Assembly (NCBI RefSeq): GCF_022201045.2
Contig: NC_068559.1
Location: forward strand, 24,683,501-24,747,500
Length of the DNA stretch: 64,000 nt
DNA from: Citrus sinensis
Lineage: Eukaryota; Streptophyta; Magnoliopsida; Sapindales; Rutaceae
Direction: 5' to 3'
Numbering within the stretch: the first letter of the stretch is position 1; every line of letters starts with the position of its first letter. The notes under the pieces are model-generated. The model did not search any database and was not told the origin of the DNA. It saw only the letters and a list, made by a program, of their open reading frames with translations. This document shows, one piece after another, positions 37,855 through 48,823 of the stretch. The position numbers and the translations under genes are program-made.

Positions 37855-40800
37855 ATGGAAGGTATAAGTGAAGTAGCAAAATCAAAGCAACAGCTGATAA
37901 TCGAAGAATGGAATGGATCATCTTCAACCAAGCTCTTCAAAACCGCTACAATTTTCGCATCTCCGTCTCTCTCCATTCACAGGTCCACAAATTTCAACTC
38001 TCTTCTCTCTCTGTTCTGTTTTCCATCATCAAAATCATTCTTTTCCCCTTAACTTATGTTTATTTTTGTGACACGCAGATCCGGTAGTCGTTTTACGCAT
38101 GTCTGGAGCCGAGTTCTCCAAGCTTTTGTACCTGAGGCATGTTTATTCAATCTCTGATCTTGTGTTTTTTCAGTTGCTTGATTTTAAGAGTCAATGATCT
38201 TTTTTAAAACCAAATTGCAGGGTTTTCCTGGCAGTGTGACTCCAGATTATGTCCCATTTCAAGTATGGGATTCTTTGCAGGTGGGCACATTATATTTGCA
38301 TGTATAAATATTTTTTTTTCTTTATATTGGAATTGATTGTTTTACTCTCATTTGTGTGTTTTATAGGGCCTTTCGACATACATTAGGACCATGCTTTCTA
38401 CTCAAGTAAGATCCATTTTTAGTTTTCTTTGTATCCGAATACACAAATCTCTTTGACTGTTACTTCAGATTTTTTGTTCTTCAATTTTGATTTAGGCTCT
38501 TTTGAGTGCCATTGGCGTTGGTGAGAAATCAGCTACTGTTATCGGTGCAACATTTCAGGTAAATTATAATGCCTATGAAACATGCTAGTTATTATCACAG
38601 TTTCTTTTTCTTTTCTCTTTTTTCTTTTTTCTTTTTTTATTGTAGTTACGCTTGATTTCGGCTTTTTTTAGTTCTCACAGTGACTGTTGGGAATAATGAT
38701 GTGTTGATCAATGCTTTTGCATATCCAAATGCTTGCAGTGGTTTTTGAGGGATCTTACTGGAATGCTTGGAGGTGTCTTGTTCACATTTTATCAGGTGTG
38801 ATGTACGTTAATTCATGTGATTTGCTTTTGATTTATTGTCTACTCATTTTCTAGGTACTTAGTCCAAAATTTGGGTGTCCAACTGTCCATAGTTGGCAGC
38901 TGATGTAGATTTGGAAAAAATTGTTCAAGGCATTTGCCATCGCATTCTCATACGTGCAGAGATAGAGAATTTCAATTCAATTAAAAAAATTATAAAATTG
39001 AAAAATAAAAGAAGCTGATGATATAAATTCAATTAGATTTTGACACTGTCTAGTGTTTATTTTTAATCTTTAGGGCTCAAATCTGGATAGCAATGCTAAA
39101 ATGTGGCGTCTGGTCGCAGATCTTATGAATGATCTTGGTATGTTGCTCTCTCTGCAGGTGTTTAATTTTGTGGTTGTGGAGCAGTATATTTAATATATCT
39201 CTCTCAGATTGAAAATCTTAATTGAAGTTGGTTAGGTCTAGATTGAAAATCTTGCTAAGCAGAAAAAGATGAATTGCACACAATTGATTAGGTTTTGTTA
39301 CATCTCTCTTGTTGAGGACATCAATGAAAATAATGGATGTTATATTGTTTGCAGGGATGTTGATGGACCTTCTTTCCCCTTTGTTTCCTTCAGCTTTTGC
39401 ATTTGTTGTTTGCTTAGGGAGCTTATCAAGATCATTCAGTAAGTTTCTTTAGTCCTCCAACGTAAAACATGAAATTCTCTATGATCTACTTAACATCTGC
39501 TAATACCTCAGTTCAAGGTGCATGTATGTTGGGGAATATGATTGAATTAAATTATTGTTGTCTGTTACAATATACTCATCAGTACATTATGAAAGCTGTC
39601 AACAGAGTTTCATGTTTTGGAACTCTTATGTTTTATGTGCCTGAAAGTATGTCTATGTGTATTCCCCATGGATTTTTACCCTTTCTTGCGTAAAAATACA
39701 GCAAGAGTTTGATTGGTTTCTTAAATGAATCTTCCTCTAAATCGTCTTTCCAATTAGCTGGTGTTGCAAGTGGAGCTACTAGAGCTGCTTTGACACAGCA
39801 TTTTGCCCTCCAGAATAATGCTGCTGATATATCTGCCAAGGTAAATAACTAAAGACATTCTAACTGTGGATGAGATTCATAAAAATTCGTGAACATTCAA
39901 CATTTACTTCTTTCTAAATACTAATAGGAAGGGAGCCAAGAGACAATGGCAACAATGATTGGCATGGCTCTGGGGATGCTTCTTGCTCGCATTACAATGG
40001 GAAACCCCTTTGCTATTTGGTTTTCTTTTCTCTTTCTAACAATGTTTCATATGTACGGTAAGTTCTACTGCTAAAGTGTACATAGAGACTTTCACTTTTC
40101 TGTCACACAAAACCGGGGATGAAACTTCCACTTGAAATCTGTGTCCATAACAAGTACCACTTGTTGGTTGGGTTGATATAATTTGGAGAATTGTTCATCT
40201 TCTCATCTTTTTAAGTGTAAGAAACAGGTATGGGGAAAGGACGGAGATCTGTGCATGAGCTCTAGAACTGAAATAAACTTCCAATGCTAGCTCCTCTTTG
40301 ACCCCCAACATTTATAGTGTATTATGTTAGTTGAATGGTATATTAATGAAATCCTTAATATTTATACTTAGATAGGACCCCCCCAAAAAAAAAAAACTTT
40401 TCAATAATATCAGCCACCAATGAAATCTTTTTATTTTACTGTAAGCAATGATAATTGTTGTGTGCAGCAAACTACAGGGCTGTCCGATGCCTTTCATTGA
40501 ATTCATTAAACTTTCAGAGGAGCTCAATTCTTTTGCAGCAGTTCATGGAGACTGACCAAGGTAATATATAGGACTTCTAATTATAAGTTTCCTACTTGCT
40601 CTGAAGCCTGCCATTATTTCATCTAGGCAGGAGATTAAACTGAGGTCAGTAAAATTAGATCTTAAGATATTTCCAATTTGTACTGTGACTAGATTCAGAC
40701 AAATGTTGTTGCAACAAAAATTGATCCAGAATATATCTGTAACTTTACCGCTTTTGTAAACCCAAATATGAAGTTATGAATTGCTTTCAAAGTTTACTTT

Positions 40801-41880
40801 CACTTTGTTCATTTTATTTTAAGTGGATATTAGTGCGTACACCTGAATATGTTGCCAGTTCTCTCTCCGGAGCAGGTCTCTACCATGGAGCATGTTTTGC
40901 CAATGTGGACTACTTCATGGATCTCAAAGGATAAGTTACTGCACATGCGGGTAGAATTAGGTGTGAGGGTTTCTTCACTTGGTCACCAAGAAATGTGAGT
41001 TCCTTTGTGCATTCATACTCATAAATTTATGTCAGGGTCCTTTGAGTGTAGAGTTCTTCTGCGAAGTGGTTGTGGATTATTCTAAAGAGCAGTGATGCTC
41101 TTATTGTGTTTTTCCAACAAGTATAGGGGCTACCTGAACTGTTAAAATATGGATTTACTTATCTCAATCATTTTGAGTGAAGACAATGGTTCATCTCATC
41201 TTATGAAAAAAAAGAAAAAAAAGGAAGAAAAGAAAAGGATAAGGGAAAAAATGGCTCAGCTCTTGTTGCATCCACTATGTAGGCAGCTCTGAGCTGCCTA
41301 TAAGAAAACCAGTGCTCTTTTTTATAAACAAATTATTGATTTCATTAATATTGTCAAACAGGATGGACCTGCTACATTCCTCTGCTGCTATTTACGAGAA
41401 AGGTTCAACTCAACTTACATTTTATCAAATTATAATTTTTTAAAACCAAAATGTGCTAACTCTTCAAGGTACCTTGGACTTTTCAGCAAAGTACTTGCTA
41501 GTGGAGAGGAAAGGGATCATTGGAGCTATTGTACATAAAGATGCAAGTGCTGCAGATGTCCTGCAGTCATACATTCATGCCCTTGTTGTGGCAAAGATGG
41601 TGGTTGGAAACAGATCTGTACACTGGGAAAGCCAATCATGGATGGATGAAAAGTATGAAGTTTTTATTCACAAGGTACTGATTTGGAAGCACAATTTTAC
41701 TGTTATTTGGAAGGTGACCATTTTTTATAATTTTCTAGTTTTAAGTGACATAGCCATTCATAAGCTTCACTTTTTGTGCAGCTGAAGTCATCAGGTTGGA
41801 AAACTGAACATCTTCTATCTCCCTCTCTCATTTGGAAGGCAAATTGGATCACTGAGCCGCTAGATAAAAAGATTGACTAG
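37855..41880 (+). CDS. RUS3: Root UVB sensitive family protein 3 (DUF647)
   Basis: RUS proteins share the DUF647 domain. RUS1 and RUS2 act in root UV-B sensing and early seedling growth, whereas the role of RUS3 is little known. Fifteen coding exons: 37855-37982, 38079-38136, 38221-38280, 38367-38405, 38496-38558, 38739-38795, 39074-39137, 39355-39438, 39758-39840, 39928-40057, 40468-40560, 40859-40994, 41362-41402, 41469-41674, 41782-41880. They give 446 aa (AtRUS3 is about 440). Family blocks run almost unbroken: AFVPEGFPGSVTPDYV, LLSAIGVGEKSATVIGA, FTFYQGSNLDSNAKMWR, SRSFTGVASGATRAALTQHF, and the end SGWKTEHLLSPSLIWKANW. Several hydrophobic segments suggest a membrane protein. Intron 2 uses a GC donor (GAG|GCATGT), and the join to GGTTTTCC is fixed by the protein. 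Confidence 0.94.
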
Positions 41881-42215
41881 TCAGTCTCTATGTTCCACAC
41901 CTAATTGGTGAGAACGGATAAAATTTATGGATCACATTTGGGGTTGAGGTGATTATCTGAATCCTGGTGAATCAAAATGGAGAGAAAAGTATCAGATGGA
42001 GAACACTGTTGTCATTCTGGTGCAATTTTGACGAAGACAAGTGCTTATCAGATTGAGGGTAAACAATATTTCCTTCAATATCTTAAAATTACATGCTGCC
42101 CAGATGTCCTATCTGACATTTAAATTTTTGAAAGCAAGGTTATCAATAATTTAACATGGAGGTTCAGAGTCGGGTTTCCGAATGTCTATTCTTACCAAGT
42201 GACAGAGGAGACATA

Positions 42216-42218
<3 letters not shown>

Positions 42219-42254
<36 letters not shown>
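42219..42254. repeat. (TG)18 microsatellite
   Basis: An uninterrupted TG run of 36 nt, 340 bp downstream of the RUS3 stop. Confidence 0.95.
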
Positions 42255-42257
<3 letters not shown>

Positions 42258-42598
42258 TGGTCATATTCCTTGCGAATCAGATTGTTGCATCTTAACTTGT
42301 TTTTAAATCTCTGATAAATGCTGTTGAAGTATAAATTTACTGCAATTCTCTTTGGAATTGGATTTTGTGGTCTTCTGATAACATATATGTTAAACTAATT
42401 AGTGCACTGGCTCTACAAAATCTGACCCCGGCAAGCATTATTTACTCGGCCAAATATTATTGCCAACCACATACAAATAAGCTTCAACTCCTTTTACTAA
42501 ACTATAAGAAAATTGCAGGAATTTTTGAAATAGTCCGTTATTTGTGCAAATTGAGAGTCCAGTCAATATGATGTGTTCCGAAAGTAGTACAGTCAAAA

Positions 42599-42636
42599 GC
42601 GCATCTGGTGTAGTGGTATCATAGTACCCTATGCGC
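42599..42636 (+). pseudogene. tRNA-Gly pseudogene lacking anticodon and T arm
   Basis: The first 32 nt read like the 5' half of a plant tRNA-Gly: acceptor strand gcgcatc, D arm with the box A tggtgtagtgg, then the 5' side of the anticodon arm (atagtaccct). The copy then jumps straight to atgcgc, the 3' acceptor strand that pairs with gcgcat. The anticodon loop, variable loop and T arm (box B) are missing. A T6 run follows at about 42649. It cannot make a tRNA. Confidence 0.75.
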
Positions 42637-42985
42637 AATTTGGCCCCTTTTTTGCTACTTCAGAGTTAAGGAAGAGAATATTGATTGCAGAAAAGAACGA
42701 ACAATAAAATTTACAAGCCTGAGATCTTGAATAAGGTTCCTTCCCAAAAAAAAAAAAAAAAAAAAAATCAGTCGTGATTGAATTTGAGGTTCATTATGCA
42801 TTATTTATATTTACAGTTTTACACATTCTAGTATTCTACCAGTATTTCTTGCTCTTTTCTAAATTTGTTTCTCAATTGGCCAATGACTATTGAATCTGTT
42901 CGTGAAATGATGTGAGGATTCCCACATTCTCCAGCAACCAACCAACCAGGATTACACAATTTCCAACCAAGAACCTTGAGCATAC

Positions 42986-45976
42986 TCATTTCCGATGCCC
43001 TGCCGAAGCCATCAGGACTGCAACGGCCACAATAAACATTGATAACATACTGACAAGCAGTATATATGTTCTTCGAGATGATTTTCGGTACTCCCCAAAC
43101 AGAAGTATGCCCCAAAACGTGCTTACAAGCGGAAGTGCCTGACAACATGCATAAGTATGAATAATTCAACATTTGAATACATAATTGTACTTTTCTTGCA
43201 TGCATTAAAACTAACCTGTACAGCATCAGCTGCTGCATATCCAGCAGCTTGACCACCCATAAATTGGAGACCATTCCCAAACCCACACAGGAGGCCAGCC
43301 AACAAGGCCCAGCCTCTGCCATTCCAGTCATTCAAATAAGCCTTAAATGATGATCTGTGTGTGTCCAGAATAGGACTGAAAAGGAACCTGATATTTAGAA
43401 TGAGGGCAATTACAAAACCAGATACCGAGAAGTAGAAAAATGCAGTATAGACGATCAAATGAGGAACCCCTTTCTTCAAAGCATGCCACTGATCATTTGT
43501 TGCCAAATTGAATGCTGGTGAAAAGAGAGAGAAACAAACACCAGCAAAGAAAGTTATGGCTAGCCCAATCAAAATGCTCTTCCCGAACACCTGCAAGATG
43601 TTAAACCAATTGTTGTAAACATAGGTCCTGTATGAAAGCTGGGAAGTGACATATGCACCAGACGAAAATGGTTATTTTGCATTTAAAAGAAAAGAAGTGA
43701 TGAACCGGTTCAGTTTCCATGGTATCAATAGCAAGTGTTTAGTTTAAATAGTGCTCAACCCATTATTGTAGAAGCATGCAAGAGCAGAATGACAACATGC
43801 CATCACAAGTAAAGAGCCATAAATGAAGTCGAACTGCAAACCTTAATTGATCTTCTGTTCTCAATTTCTACAAGGAAGCCTGCAGTCCCAGCTTTTAATT
43901 TCCCTACTGTGTCATTTCCAACCTCCGGATCTTTTATTCCTGTCCGCAGTAAATGAAACCAGAACTGTCATGCAATTAACATGAAAAATAAGAAAAAACT
44001 TGCAATATCCCAATTTCAGAGAGTCTTTACCGTTCTCTGGCAATGTTTCACAGGATGTGGGGATAAATGTAGCCCTGGGAAAAGGTCTATTTTAGTACAG
44101 AAACAACATACACACACACAACACCAAGACCAAAATTAAAATAGAGAGAGACAATTTCATTAATTTGATGCAACTTCTCATCGTGGTGTTTGGGCTAAGT
44201 GCTCATAAATCATATCATATACAAGTACTAAGAATATAACAGTTCAACATTGCAGTCTGTGATACAAGCTAATAAAATGGAAAATCAATGACGAGTGATT
44301 TAACCAAGATAGACTGAAGATCTGGTAACTGGTTTGGGGTGAATAAAGGCATTCATTAACAAAGAATGATCATGCATTCTCATTACCTAGCATCACATGT
44401 TAGTCATATACAGAGGAGAAGAAGGCATACCTAGTTCCAGGTTTGGAATCACTTGGCAAGTTGTTAAGTTTTGCTTTATTGTCGGCTGCATTGGATGAGT
44501 GAACAGCTGACCCGAGACCAACTGCAACCAAGAAGCAAGCAATGCCGGGAAAAAGGATCTCAGCTTTATTGATTTTATCATCTAAGAAATAATTGAAGGT
44601 TGAACCTGTTACAATCAAATCAGAGTCAATAATTGAAGGAAAACCAGCACCAAATCAAGACATCCAATAGTCAAGTTCTTCCAACAAAATAACATCACTT
44701 AACCTATAACAACGGTGATGCTTGAAGAAATCACTTCTGTTACTGATAAACCAACAAAAGCCCAGGCATACTGTGTTGCTAGATTTCCAATGCTGAGAAC
44801 CACTCCACCCGCCATTGCAAACAAAACAGATGGCCAATTATCCTGCATCAATTACCCTAGAATATTCAGAAACCCATTATAAGCAATGATATAGCATAGC
44901 AAACAAGATGCTTGGCCAAGTACGCTCCATCATTCAGACAATCACCTTAAATGATCAAAATAAATTGCAATGAGTACACGACAACAATGCATATGTGAAT
45001 ATAAATGCCATTAAACCTTGATCAAATTGAGACACTTAATATCTCAAAACATTGCTAGGGCCACTGAAACTACAAATTAAATTAAATAATTAAAATAAGA
45101 CATAAGCACCAACTAGTGGACAAAGACACTAAATTGGCACCTTTCAAGAAGTTCAGAGCCTCTAGACATTACATGAAGAGCTACAGATATCAATATGTTA
45201 ATCTGGTCCTTTCTCATTCAATTGGAGAAGGCCGTCTGTGATATGGGGTTTAGCAGCACACTGGCTGTTATTTTCCTATTGTAAACATCTTTCTCATAGT
45301 AAATATACTGATTCTTCTTGCAACCTTGCTTACAAAATCCATCATAGATTCATATGGGCTGACAATAGCCTTCCAGATTTTGATTGTTCATTTATGTTTT
45401 GACAGCTTGTCAAAATCAGTCATCTTTGTTCATAACCAAGATACCAAATCTGCTTTAAATTTCTACAATTTGGAAGACAGATTCCAATAATTAATTTGCT
45501 GCAATCAACTTCCACAGACCAGCAAAGTTCTTTACCTTTTTTTCTAATTAGATACAACATCCTTAGGCAATTCTCAATCTGCTCAGTTCCAAAAGTCCAA
45601 ACTATAGGTCATTACTTCTGCTGCAAGAGATTTCTACTAACAATAACATAACTGTTTGATCTCCCTTAATCTAATTAACTGCCTATGAAAAAGCAAAATT
45701 TGATAATATAGCATAACACTATCAAATACAAAAGAAACTCACCTTTAGTTCAGTAAGTTGATATACAAAATTTGGCCTTGCATCACCAAACTCACCCAAT
45801 GTGAAGGCTATAATAATTGCAGCCAATAAATTAGTCATGGTATAATCAAGGTAAGTATGCTGGGGAGGGCGGCCTCGTCTTTCTAAAAGAGTCATAATAG
45901 CAGGCCATGTACCCAAAAAGAACAGAGAAAACAGCATGCATACTATGGCACCTGCTTTGCTCTCCACCATATACAT
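42986..45976 (-). CDS. Ureide permease, UPS1/UPS2-like
   Basis: Ureide permeases are plasma-membrane carriers with about ten transmembrane helices. They import allantoin and other oxo-purine or pyrimidine derivatives such as uracil. Coding exons: 45976-45743, 44842-44704, 44605-44431, 44074-44031, 43939-43842, 43590-43216, 43138-42986, giving 405 aa (AtUPS1 is about 390). Family blocks include MYMVESKAGAIVCML, FFLGTWPAIMTLLERRGR, HTYLDYTMTNLLAAIIIA, NLATQYAWAFVGLSVTEVI, NYFLDDKINKAEILFPG, FFAGVCFSLFSPAFNLATND, NGRGWALLAGLLCGFGNGL and QAAGYAAADAVQALPLVSTF, then the end VLMASAGHRK. The first ATG after the probable leader-intron acceptor (about 46047) is at 45976. A long ORF at 42828-43331 is a shadow in another frame of the last two exons. 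Confidence 0.92.
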
Positions 45977-46932
45977 TTTCAAATCACTGGATATATTAAC
46001 GCTCTCAGTTTGCAGAGTAGTCAAGCAAGGGATTTCCCCGAAATCCTACAATCAAGTTGCAAATTTGAGTCAATCGATTTCCATCTTAGCCTTCCATAAC
46101 TATCTAGTCAAGTACAAACTTTCACTAGAAACAGTGTTTCTTTTGCCTTTAAATTGGATGCATCAAAAGTATAAATCAGTGCATCTCGGAAGCACTTAAA
46201 ACAGTATAAAAATCAAAGCAAACCCAGAGAAGATATCATTTCAGGAAGTGAACCCATTAAACTACCCACCATGTTCCCATAAATCAGGGGAAAATTTAAA
46301 AAAAAATAAAAATTGCAAGTGCTGATAACACATGTAAACATGATGCGGCAAATGAAAGCGACAACATAAGTGATATTATTACTTTCCGGTGCACCACCAA
46401 ACAAAATGAACAAAATGAGAGGCGGAAAGAAAGAAATATCACCGGACAGTCAAAAGTACGAACCCGCTGTAAAACAAACTACTAATTCAGGCAAGAAGAG
46501 GACCCAGTTGTTATCAGGATAATGTCAGAAGCCGTGAAGTTCAGAAATCGTACAAATACACATCTAGCTAAACACTGTTTATGTTCATGTTCATGTTTCC
46601 GAAAGAACAGCTTAATGGGTTGGGTTTTTACGAAGGAATCAGGATCTGCCGCTTATCTGTCGGAATCTCGCAAGTTGATTCTCTTAGATACAAGACATAC
46701 ACGAAAGATGCATCGTTTAGTAATAAATTTCCCACGTTTTGGCCAGTGAAGTCTGTTCATTGATTGGTTGGATCTTGCTTGCTTTCCGAGTCAACGTAGC
46801 GTGAGAGATTGACGTCACTAGTTTGAAAATTTTGCAAAAATTGCCTTCGACAATTTTGTCACCAATTGAATGAGTGACAAGTTTTAAGTGATTATTTTAT
46901 TTAGCACGGTTTGATAAAAAGATTGAGGGTTC

Positions 46933-47051
46933 GTTGAAGTTCACATACGGTGGGTATAAATCTCAATCATAACGAGTTATAATAAATTTATTATTATTTA
47001 TTATTTTTCATATGAAGTTGAGATTCATACTCCACCTAAATGAACTCTAAC
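46933..47051. mobile_element. Fold-back (MITE-like) element, about 119 bp
   Basis: Left arm 46933-46966 (gttgaagttcacatacggtg...) and right arm 47018-47051 are inverted copies matching at about 25 of 34 positions. They enclose an AT-rich loop with TTA repeats. Such small AT-rich hairpins in plant intergenic DNA are usually MITE remnants. The family is not determined. Confidence 0.5.
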
Positions 47052-47640
47052 GTAGCTACAGTCAAAGTTTGTTTCGTGTTTTCCGTGTCTCGCTAACTTC
47101 AACTTCTGTTTTTTTGGTTGGTTTTGTTGTATTTTCTGGTGAATATAACGTGAGAAATTGAAGTAACTGTCAAGGCCAGGTGATAGCTGCATAAATATCG
47201 TGTGAATGATTCTATCTGGTCTAGATTAGAAAGTTAATTCCTTTCAAAAGAAAAAAAGATTAGAAGTTAATTAATTAAGGAGTTGAATGAAATCTGCAAG
47301 ATTAACGTGCAGTTCTTGCTAAGCAGGAGATTTTAGATATAAGGTACGATGCCTGGTAAGTAAATAATAGCGAGAGAAATGTTGCATAAATGCAGGTTTT
47401 TGTGTTGGCCCGCGAAAACGAGGACGCTTGAGAGAGTTGAAGTATCTTTTGTGGTTAGTTACGTACGTGCTTTACAACTTTGAAATTGATGGCAGGCAGA
47501 CCGTGAGATAGGGACTGCGAATACACCCGTGACGCGTGTCAAGTTCCAAATTCCGGAATAACATGGTACTCCCACGTGGGCTGTTGCCTGTTAATCTCAG
47601 CATTCAGCTATCGCCATTACAAAGGAAAGCCACAGCACAA

Positions 47641-48062
47641 TTAGGGTTGACAGAGTTCCTTGAATTCCAATCGGGATATATAAAATTTGTCTAATTTTTT
47701 TATTTAGGTTGAAATTCAGGACGTTAAATTTTCTCAAATCTTAGATTTTAGAAATCGATTTGATGAATCACATGATTTTGACACGTCAATTATATGCGTA
47801 GAACAAACAGTTTTGATAATAATATATATAACATGTCGGTTATAAGTATTGACATGTTGTTTATGACATGTCGGTTATAAGTATTGGCATATTGTTTATG
47901 ACAGAATTCACGTTATCTTAAATAATTTAAGATCCCGATTAATCCCGACATATTTTTGTCTAATTTATTATTTAAAACAAGATTAGAGACACTTTTTTTG
48001 TCTCGATTATTAGGATCAAAATCAACAAATTCCGACCCATTTCATCCTATTGCCAACCCTGA
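47641..48062. mobile_element. Non-autonomous hAT-like DNA transposon (MITE), 422 bp
   Basis: The ends are short inverted repeats: ttagggttgaca at 47641, and tgccaaccctga ending at 48062, the reverse complement of which reads tcagggttggca. The element is flanked by a perfect 7-bp direct repeat, agcacaa (47634-47640 and 48063-48069). GGGTTG-type ends with 7-8 bp target duplications suit hAT elements. It carries no ORF. Inside is a 35-bp tandem duplication, 47831-47865 and 47866-47900, with about two differences. Confidence 0.72.
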
Positions 48063-48823
48063 AGCACAACCAAAGTACACGTTGAGAGCTCCATACTGAT
48101 CCGGACACCTTTATTGAGAGAATGCCTCATTGCAATGCGTGTTATAAGAGCACTATACATGCCAGTGCCGCTGAGGGTAACTATATGCTACAACAGCAAT
48201 GAGTTACATTATTTTAGTTATATATATATTTATATTTTATTATCTTTTAAGATTTTGTTGAATTTTTTTTAAATTACACATTTCTCTCAAATTCTTCAAA
48301 AATTGAAAATGTGATGCATAATTAAAATTTTATGAATACTTAAAGCATGTAACAGTCTGCACATCTAATGCCCCAAGAATTTGGGTGGTGCTACCTCTAA
48401 TAGAGTGGATCACTATAAGTTCACAAGAAGACTTCAGTAGCAGAAGTTATTTCGGCCTATTAGAGAGAATTTGTCTAGAAGCATCACAAGAAAATAGACA
48501 AAAATAGCAAAATCGCTAATCCTGTATCATTTCTTAATGGACAATTTTTTTAAAAAACAAAAGTACCATAGAAACAGAGTTAGAGAGTGAAAAACCAAAA
48601 AGGTTTTCTTAACATGAGAAATACGATCTGCTTTTCATATACGATAGTCATAAGGAAAGGTGATCGCCTATAAAAAGGATACCTTCCCCTATAAAAACAA
48701 ATGGTGCTCACCAAAAATATGATTACGTTGTAGGATAAACGCATTGAATTATTACTTTCTCTTTTGACTTTTTGTAACAGTACGTCTGCACCTACTGGCA
48801 CCACAACATACACAAACTAGCAT

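Larger units (their letters stand above)
41881..42985. other. Spacer between convergent RUS3 and ureide permease genes
   Basis: 3' UTRs of both genes. It contains a TG microsatellite, a gutted tRNA-Gly copy (both listed separately) and an A23 run at about 42746-42768. Confidence 0.6.
45977..48823. other. Upstream region of the ureide permease; 3' flank of the erlin gene
   Basis: The ureide permease leader exon probably starts near 46046. Further right lie a fold-back element (46933-47051) and a hAT-like element (47641-48062), listed separately. The rest is AT-rich without genes. Confidence 0.5.

Noticed and set aside
42828-43331. Long minus-strand ORF of 167 codons over the last exons of the ureide permease
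   Set aside because: The splice acceptor at 43139 and the family-true frame (ALPLVSTFWGILLFGEY to SAGHRK) show it is a shadow in another frame.
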